From the NCBI GenBank assembly GCA_964538025.1, contig CAZICZ010000007.1, positions 62,001 through 126,000 of the forward strand: a DNA stretch of 64,000 nucleotides, given 5' to 3'. The notes beneath the pieces were generated by a model. That model searched no databases. It saw nothing but the letters and a program-made list of their open reading frames with translations, and was not told the DNA's origin. The DNA is from UBA5078 sp964538025. Lineage in GTDB: Bacteria > Pseudomonadota > Gammaproteobacteria > Pseudomonadales > Pseudohongiellaceae. Position numbers and translations under genes: made by a program. Below, piece after piece: positions 58,734-64,000 of the stretch (the stretch's first letter is position 1; every line of letters begins with the position of its first letter).

Positions 58734-60332
58734 TTATTCCGCAAGTCCGCGCAAATGCCGCAGACGCATTCCCGTCAGCGCCAGCGCGGCGCAGTACAGG
58801 AAAAAACCACCAAACGTCAGCACCAGGATTTCACGTACACGGTGCCAGACGCCCCATTCAAGCCACTGCTGCCAGTCTCCTGCCAACCACCAGAGGAACA
58901 GCCCCATGACGGCATTGCCGAACAGCAGACGGAGTGCAAACACAGGCCAGCCCTCGTGAAGGCGAAACACGCCTTTTTCCACCAGACCGCGCAGTAACAG
59001 CCCCGCGTTGAGCATCGCGGCCACGGACGTCGCGAGCGCCAGACCGGTGTGGGCCATGTCGAACACAAACACAAACACCAGATTGAGCAGCATATTGGTG
59101 ACCATGGCCACGATACCGATTCGCACCGGGGTTGAGGTATCCTGCCGGGAATAATAACCGGGCGCAAAAATCTTGATGCTCATGAAAGCCAGCAGTCCCA
59201 GCGTATAGGCTTGAAGACTGCTGCTCACCTTGGAAACATCGCTCACACTGAAATTCTGCCCCTGAAACAGCGTCACAATCAGAGGTTCTGCCAACAGTAT
59301 CAGCGCCAGGCTGGCAGGCACGGCAATGAGCAGGACCATGCGCAGGGCCCAATCGAGAGTGGCAGAAAAATCGTGCGCAGCACCGTCCGCGTGTTTACTC
59401 GACAAGCTGGGCAATACCACCGTGGCGATGGCAATGCCGAATATGCCCAGCGGCAGTTCCACCAGGCGGTCGGAAAAATACAGCCAAGACACACTGCCGG
59501 ACACAAGCAGTGAGGCGATGAAGGTATCGAGCAGCAGATTGATCTGACTGACCGACACGCCGAACAACGCGGGAATCATCAGTGTCCTGACGCGCCGTAC
59601 CCCTTCGTGTGACGGCATCAGACGCGGCACGGGCAAGAGCCGCAGACGGGCGAGATAAGGCAGCTGGAAAACCAGCTGACAAACACCCGCGATCAACACC
59701 CCCCAGGCCAGCGCGACTTCGGGCTGCGCCATATAAGGGCTGAGCAACACCGCGGAGCCGATCATGCAGATATTGAGCAAGGCGGGGGTCAGCGCCGGAA
59801 TCGCGAAGCGGTCATAACTGTTCAGAATGGCGCTGGCAAACGCCGTCAGCGAGATCAGGAACAGATAGGGAAACGTAATGCGCAGCATGTCCACAAAGAG
59901 CGCAAACTTTTCCGGATTCTCCCGAAATCCCCAGGCGATTGGTACCGCTAGCATGGGCGCAGCCGCGACAACGATCACGGTGAGAATCAACAGGGTCGTG
60001 CCCAGGCTGCCCGCGACACTGTCGACCAGCTCCTTGACCTCGGCGTGGGTTTTTTGCCGCCGATACTCCGAGAGCACCGGCACAAATGCCTGATTGAAGG
60101 CGCCTTCCGCAAACAGCCTGCGCAGAAAATTGGGTATCTTGAACGCAAGGAAGAAGGCGTCGGTACCATCGCCCGGTCCGAACATGCGCGCCAGCGCAAC
60201 ATCGCGCGCAAGCCCGAGCACGCGCGACACCATCGTCATGCTGCCGGTGACAGCGCTGGAACGAAGAAGGCCGCCCCGGGGACGGCGCGGCCTGTTTTCG
60301 GTGGAAGCGGGGTCCGGTGCCACGTCACTCAT
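58734..60332 (-). CDS. murJ: Lipid II flippase MurJ
   Basis: A 532-residue MurJ/MviN with 14 hydrophobic segments. Family blocks: GSMTMVSRVLGLARDVALARMFG (N-terminal, in pieces), FKIPNFLRRLFAEGAFNQAFVPV (near 60-80), INLLLDTFIASLL and FAPGYYSRQDTSTPVRIG (near 370-390). Periplasmic peptidoglycan precursor flipping is essential. The ATG at 60332 is used; a frame to 60359 adds nine Arg-rich residues. The usual partner rpsT/ribF is not adjacent in this window. dps is next, 64 bases downstream on the same strand. Confidence 0.93.
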   Translation of the reverse strand: MSDVAPDPASTENRPRRPRGGLLRSSAVTGSMTMVSRVLGLARDVALARMFGPGDGTDAFFLAFKIPNFLRRLFAEGAFNQAFVPVLSEYRRQKTHAEVKELVDSVAGSLGTTLLILTVIVVAAAPMLAVPIAWGFRENPEKFALFVDMLRITFPYLFLISLTAFASAILNSYDRFAIPALTPALLNICMIGSAVLLSPYMAQPEVALAWGVLIAGVCQLVFQLPYLARLRLLPVPRLMPSHEGVRRVRTLMIPALFGVSVSQINLLLDTFIASLLVSGSVSWLYFSDRLVELPLGIFGIAIATVVLPSLSSKHADGAAHDFSATLDWALRMVLLIAVPASLALILLAEPLIVTLFQGQNFSVSDVSKVSSSLQAYTLGLLAFMSIKIFAPGYYSRQDTSTPVRIGIVAMVTNMLLNLVFVFVFDMAHTGLALATSVAAMLNAGLLLRGLVEKGVFRLHEGWPVFALRLLFGNAVMGLFLWWLAGDWQQWLEWGVWHRVREILVLTFGGFFLYCAALALTGMRLRHLRGLAE

Positions 60333-60396
60333 GACGAGATTCCTGCGCCTGTTGCGCATTGCGAGGAAGTTGGTGACACGAAACCCCCGGCGTTGT

Positions 60397-60867
60397 TTAT
60401 TTGTTCAGGGCGCGCAACATCCACGCCGTTTTTTCATGCAGTCGCATGCGATCGGAGACCAGCGATGCCGTGGACTCATCGTCCGCCGCCTGCGCCAGCT
60501 TCAATACCTCGCGACAGGTTTTGACAACCTGCTCATGTCCCTGTGTCAGCAGAGTGACCATTTCGGTGCCGGAGGGCACGCCATCCACTTCCTTAATGGA
60601 ACTGAGAGTTGAAAATTCCTTGTAAGTGCCAGGTGCCGGCACGTCGAGCGTGCGGATGCGTTCCGCAATGTCATCCACGGCAACCGCCATCTCCGTATAC
60701 TGTTCCTCGAACATCAGATGCAGCTCACGAAACTGCGGCCCTGTCACGTTCCAGTGGAAATTGTGTGTCTGCAGGTAGAGTGTGTAAGAATCGGCCAGCA
60801 AATGCTTCAGCCCATTGGCAATATTGGTACGGTCTGCCTCGGTGATTCCAATATCGATCTTGCTCAT
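60397..60867 (-). CDS. dps: Dps ferritin-like DNA-protecting protein
   Basis: A 156-residue Dps. The four-helix bundle has the inter-subunit ferroxidase motif HNFHWNVTGPQFRELHLMFEEQYTEMA (near 36-62, in two pieces), carrying the His, Asp and Glu ligands, and DIAERIRTLDVPAPGTY. Dps forms 12-mers that store iron and oxidise Fe2+ with H2O2, protecting DNA. An AAGGAG site precedes the ATG. The upstream AT-rich stretch (60900-60970) may hold its promoter. Confidence 0.92.
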   Translation of the reverse strand: MSKIDIGITEADRTNIANGLKHLLADSYTLYLQTHNFHWNVTGPQFRELHLMFEEQYTEMAVAVDDIAERIRTLDVPAPGTYKEFSTLSSIKEVDGVPSGTEMVTLLTQGHEQVVKTCREVLKLAQAADDESTASLVSDRMRLHEKTAWMLRALNK

Positions 60868-60986
60868 AACGTCACTCCTTTTCGTGTATTGACGCCATGC
60901 AGTATGTCACACCCTCACCATCAATTCCAATTTCAAACTGTTTATCAAATATTAATAGTTTTTATAAATAACGATTCTGCCCTGTT

Positions 60987-61688
60987 TCAGTCTGCCAGAC
61001 CGGCGTATACCGTTTGCACATCGTCGTCTGCGTCAATGGCGTCAAGGAAGGCTTCGACCTCTTCGCGCGCCGCGGCATCGAGGGACACGGGATTCTTGGG
61101 GCGGTAGCCGAGCTTTGCCGATTCCACCGTAAAGCCAAACTGCGGCAACGCCTTGCACACCGCATCGAGGTCAGTCGGCTCGGTAAGAAACAAGGTGGCG
61201 CCCTCCTCCGCCGCTTCAAGATCCTGCGCCCCCGCTTCGATGGCGGCGAGCTCGGGGTCGGCATCGGGCGAAGCAGGAGACGCTTCGATCATGCCCAGAT
61301 AATCAAAATCCCAAGACACGGAGCCAGAGGTGCCCAGCTGGCCCTTGCGGAATAGCACACGCATGCTGGAATAGGTGCGATTGGAATTGTCCGTCAGGCA
61401 CTCCACGATGACAGGCACCTGATGCGGCGCAAACCCTTCGTACGTCATTTTTTCGTAGGAGACCGGGCCGTCCAGCAAGCCCGCGCCCTTTTTGATCGCT
61501 CGCTCCAGCGTCTCGCGGGTCATGGACGCCTTCTTTGCCTGTTCGACGGCAAGGCGCAGCCGGGGATTCATGTCCGGGTCCGCCCCATTGCGGGCCGCCA
61601 CCATGATTTCCTTGGTCAGTTTGGTGAAAATTCGGCCCTTGGCATTGGCCGCGATTTCTTTATGTTTGGCTTTCCATTGTGCGCCCAT
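60987..61688 (-). CDS. yebC: YebC/PmpR-family DNA-binding protein
   Basis: A 233-residue YebC protein. It opens with MGAQWKAKHKEIAANAKGRI and contains RNGADPDMNPRLRLAVEQAKKASM, the GPVSYEKMTYEGFAPHQVPVIVECLTDNSNRT block and the C-terminal PVSLDAAAREEVEAFLDAIDADDDVQTVY. Members act as transcription regulators (PmpR in Pseudomonas) or as translation factors (TACO1/YebC-like) that relieve stalling. It lacks the usual ruvC neighbour. No other gene shares its strand immediately downstream except dps after 120 bases. Confidence 0.93.
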   Translation of the reverse strand: MGAQWKAKHKEIAANAKGRIFTKLTKEIMVAARNGADPDMNPRLRLAVEQAKKASMTRETLERAIKKGAGLLDGPVSYEKMTYEGFAPHQVPVIVECLTDNSNRTYSSMRVLFRKGQLGTSGSVSWDFDYLGMIEASPASPDADPELAAIEAGAQDLEAAEEGATLFLTEPTDLDAVCKALPQFGFTVESAKLGYRPKNPVSLDAAAREEVEAFLDAIDADDDVQTVYAGLAD

Positions 61689-61799
61689 GGCTGGTCTCTT
61701 CTTTCCTGCAATATCACGTGGTTAAGGGTGGCTGATAATACGGCGAGGCAGGGGGGGCTGTCGACGTCTGAGCGTCCGCCTCATCGCTCTGTGGAAGAT

Positions 61800-62096
61800 C
61801 TACCCGAGCGGGGTAACGTGCAGCATGACATCGCTTTCAATGGACCAGACACGGCTCCCCTCCATCTCGGCCTGAGCCTGTTCAGCGCTGCAGGGCACCT
61901 CTTCGCGCGCGCCGAACTCATCGAGAAAAAACCCGATCTCGTCTCTGGCGGCGCACTTGAGGAGCGTCTCGCAAAGCCATCGCTGATGGTCCTCGATACT
62001 CTCCTGAGGAAACTGGCGCGCCAGCGCGCGGGCCATCTCCAGCACACTGGCCTCTTCTTCAATCAACATCTGCACGAGTTCTCGCTTGTCTGTCAT
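61800..62096 (-). CDS. Small hypothetical protein (98 residues)
   Basis: A 98-residue acidic protein: TDKRELVQMLIEEEASVLEMA begins a helical N-terminus, followed by RQFPQESIEDHQRWLCETLLKC and FFLDEFGAREEVPC, with three cysteines (about 42, 48, 68). No family is recognised. The ATG at 62096 is preferred, since the long upstream extension overlaps the EamA transporter in another frame. It ends 111 bases before yebC on the same strand, and begins 20 bases downstream of the transporter stop, so the genes may be co-transcribed. Confidence 0.5.
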   Translation of the reverse strand: MTDKRELVQMLIEEEASVLEMARALARQFPQESIEDHQRWLCETLLKCAARDEIGFFLDEFGAREEVPCSAEQAQAEMEGSRVWSIESDVMLHVTPLG

Positions 62097-62116
62097 GTCA
62101 CAGTCTCCGGTCAGCT

Positions 62117-63046
62117 TTACAAAATGGCCTTGGGGGGCCGGGCTCGGAACATCAGGGGATAGAGCAGAACAACGCCCACCAGCAGAGACGCACCGGCATA
62201 GAATCCCGCGCCGAGCTCTCGCTGCTCTCCCAGAAAGAGCATGGCCAGCACAATCGCATAGAGCGGCTCCAGGTTGACTGCCAGCGCCGAGGCAAAGGCA
62301 GAAAGATGGCGCAGGGCCCAGAGAGAGAGCGTAAAGGGTAGCAGGGTACACGCCACGGCGAGGAGCCCCACATAGAGAAGATCGTCTCCTCCCGGCATCG
62401 CAAACCGGTCCTGCGTGGCGGGCAGGAAGGCGCCGTCTCCCGTCTGTTCAGGCCAAAACCCCAGCAGCGCCGTCAGCCCCAACACCAAAAGGCCACCGGA
62501 GACCATCTCCAGCGCGGTGGCGCAAAGAGCATCGGTGCGATGGATCAATCGTTTGTTGTACGCCCCGAACAGGGCGGCCAGAAAGGCGGACACAATGCCG
62601 GTGACGACCCCGATATTCATGGCATCGGGTGTGCCGCCCACGACCAGTGCCATGCCTGGCAGCACAAGCACGCCCAGCAGGAGCTCTCGGGGTGCAAAGG
62701 GCTTGCCCGTCACCAGGGGTTCAATCATGCACAGAAAAACCGGAATCGTGGCCATGCAGGTTGCGGCGACCGAGGCGTTGGCAAGCTTGACCGCGCCGTA
62801 AAACGTCAGCCAATGCAGCGCCACCAGCGCGCCGACACCGCAAAAAGCCAACAGATGCCGTCGGGAAAGTGTTCTGACACCGCGCCAGACGGCGGGCAGG
62901 CAGAACAACAGGACAGACACCATCACCATGCGCCAGAGAACCAGTGTCAGGGCCGGCAGGGAAATCAGGCGGCCAAGGATCGCGGTGAATCCCCACATGA
63001 ACACACAGAAATGGATTTGCAGCCAAGCCTTGCGGGTTTCTGTCAT
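62117..63046 (-). CDS. EamA/DMT-family transporter
   Basis: A 309-residue DMT transporter with ten hydrophobic helices in two EamA repeats (about 8-140 and 155-290). The start MTETRKAWLQIHFCVFMWGFTAILG and VLWRMVMVSVLLFCLPAVWRG fit EamA permeases, followed by LLPFTLSLWALRHLSAFASALAVNLEP in the second repeat, in pieces. Substrate unknown; metabolite or drug export is typical. The ATG at 63046 is chosen over a longer frame. It is divergent from the dioxygenase. Confidence 0.85.
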   Translation of the reverse strand: MTETRKAWLQIHFCVFMWGFTAILGRLISLPALTLVLWRMVMVSVLLFCLPAVWRGVRTLSRRHLLAFCGVGALVALHWLTFYGAVKLANASVAATCMATIPVFLCMIEPLVTGKPFAPRELLLGVLVLPGMALVVGGTPDAMNIGVVTGIVSAFLAALFGAYNKRLIHRTDALCATALEMVSGGLLVLGLTALLGFWPEQTGDGAFLPATQDRFAMPGGDDLLYVGLLAVACTLLPFTLSLWALRHLSAFASALAVNLEPLYAIVLAMLFLGEQRELGAGFYAGASLLVGVVLLYPLMFRARPPKAIL

Positions 63047-63231
63047 GGCGTGAAGTTCTCGGCTCTCGAGCTGCGCGTGGCGAGGGCACATGCTGTCGGC
63101 GGACAGGCAAGTAAAGGGACGCATAGCCTAATCAAGTGCCTGCGTTTCGCCAAGCCCAATCGGCGGGTGGGGATGGAGTTTTGCCCTGGACGAAGGATAC
63201 ACTTTCCCCACGTTATTCTGGACACTCCACT

Positions 63232-63840
63232 ATGGCCCCGCAATTTCACGCTCGCCTGCTTAGCCTCGACCCGATGGTCGCTGTCTTCGATCACTATGTT
63301 GCCGATCAGGAGATCGCCCATGTGATGAAGGCTGGGGAATCATTGCTGGCACCCGCCTTGGTGACCGGCCCCAATGACGGTGTCATCAGTGAACGACGGA
63401 CTGGCCGCAACTGCTGGATTGCCCATCATCACGACGAGGTCATCGGCCGGCTCTGCGAACGCATTGCCAAGCTGGTGGGCGTGCCCCTGCCGCACGCCGA
63501 ATCCCTGCAGATGATCCACTATGGAAAGCAGCAGGAGTATGCCCCGCACTATGATGGCTGGGATGCCGACACCGAGGCAGGCCAGCGTTGTCTGCAACGG
63601 GGAGGACAACGCATCATCACCTGCCTGCTGTACATGAACGACGTGCCCGAAGGTGGCGGTACCTCGTTTCCCAAGCTGAATCTGGAAGTAGAGGCTCGCA
63701 AGGGACGCATGGTGGTCTTCCACAATTGCGCTCCCGGCAGCACCCTGCGCCACCCGAACAGCCTGCACGGGGGCATGCCGGTTCTGGACGGCGAGAAGTG
63801 GGCCTGTAACCTGTGGTTCCGCGAACGCCCCTACTGCTGA
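63232..63840 (+). CDS. Prolyl 4-hydroxylase-like 2-oxoglutarate/Fe(II) dioxygenase
   Basis: A 202-residue dioxygenase with the P4Hc fold. The Fe(II) triad is H106 and D108 in YAPHYDGWD and H179 in PNSLHGGMPV; K189 in GEKWACNLW fits 2-oxoglutarate binding. The SLQMIHYGKQQEY and YMNDVPEGGGTSFPKL segments are typical of prolyl-hydroxylase alpha-subunit-like bacterial enzymes. The target is unknown, perhaps a protein or peptide proline. The ATG at 63232 is used. The next gene is on the same strand, 94 bases away. Confidence 0.85.
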   Translation: MAPQFHARLLSLDPMVAVFDHYVADQEIAHVMKAGESLLAPALVTGPNDGVISERRTGRNCWIAHHHDEVIGRLCERIAKLVGVPLPHAESLQMIHYGKQQEYAPHYDGWDADTEAGQRCLQRGGQRIITCLLYMNDVPEGGGTSFPKLNLEVEARKGRMVVFHNCAPGSTLRHPNSLHGGMPVLDGEKWACNLWFRERPYC

Positions 63841-63934
63841 TCCTGCACGCTTGAGTCCGGCTTTGCGGGGCTTGTATGATGCGCGCTGTCTCTCGCCGGA
63901 ACGCGAGCCCCTGAGCCTCCACAAGAATCACATC

Positions 63935-64000
63935 ATGGATAATGCGCATCTGAAGTCCCGCTGGCGAGCCATGGGTCCCGGTCTCGTCATGTCATCGGCC
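63935..64000 (+). CDS. Probable Nramp-family transporter, 5' end only
   Basis: Only the first 22 codons fall inside the window. The frame is open to its end and reads MDNAHLKSRWRAMGPGLVMS. The GPGLVMSSA pattern resembles the start of helix 1 of Nramp-type divalent metal or related transporters, and no family can be confirmed on this length. It is truncated by the window edge. Confidence 0.5.
   Translation, partial: MDNAHLKSRWRAMGPGLVMSSA

Overview
The window (about 60% GC, densely coded, few spacers) looks like ordinary chromosome of a polar-flagellated, aerobic gammaproteobacterium. The near full-length FleQ of the Pseudomonas type, the flgM-flgN-ycgR order, the divergent trmJ/suhB pair, LexA- and Fur-type boxes and an OmpW porin all point that way. 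No species can be named from the sequence. I see no IS element, prophage, CRISPR array or integron; there is one tRNA, tRNA-Arg(CCU).

Layout. 0-3.2 kb: flagellar control (fleQ, sigma-28 promoter, flgM, flgN, ycgR). 3.2-6.1 kb: two glycosyltransferases of the families named after arsenosugar biosynthesis, a long structured leader with a small unknown protein, a protein with two AP2-like domains, and tRNA-Arg. 6.2-21.4 kb: GFA enzyme, secreted M28 peptidase, exported beta-propeller amidohydrolase, polyphosphate:AMP phosphotransferase, an OsmC/MFS/GNAT/YdgA/YgiQ run, the Fur-box-controlled feoAB and a SOUL heme-binding protein. 21.4-31.7 kb: a secreted orphan, a methyltransferase, an RibD-like reductase, ilvD, then two operon-like groups of small enzymes (VOC, ABM, GNAT, DUF1801, SRPBCC, MAPEG) around ybaK and ompW.

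31.8-44.8 kb: tex, trmJ, a SuhB with altered catalytic residues, a MATE pump, a B12-binding radical SAM protein, a nitroreductase, an acyltransferase, a TetR/acyl-CoA dehydrogenase divergent pair, a TSUP transporter and a secreted DGSGD-repeat protein. 45-58.7 kb: an SOS-boxed double-length UvrA, one-carbon genes (purU, class III alcohol dehydrogenase, folD), two small secreted proteins, glyoxalase, and aromatic amino acid genes (aminotransferase, DAHP synthase). 58.7-64 kb: murJ, dps, yebC, a small unknown, an EamA exporter, a prolyl-4-hydroxylase-like dioxygenase and the start of an Nramp-type gene.

Themes: c-di-GMP/flagellar control (FleQ and YcgR both carry c-di-GMP-binding motifs), iron handling (feoAB, Dps, SOUL, Nramp-like), and formaldehyde/one-carbon flux (GFA, FrmA-type dehydrogenase, PurU, FolD). 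The most notable items are a SuhB homologue that has lost three metal/catalytic acidic residues yet aligns without gaps to E. coli SuhB, an SOS-regulated tandem-fused UvrA with four complete ATPase signatures, the paralogous secreted proteins sharing a tyrosine-rich module, and structured leaders before the 79-residue protein and the acyl-CoA dehydrogenase.
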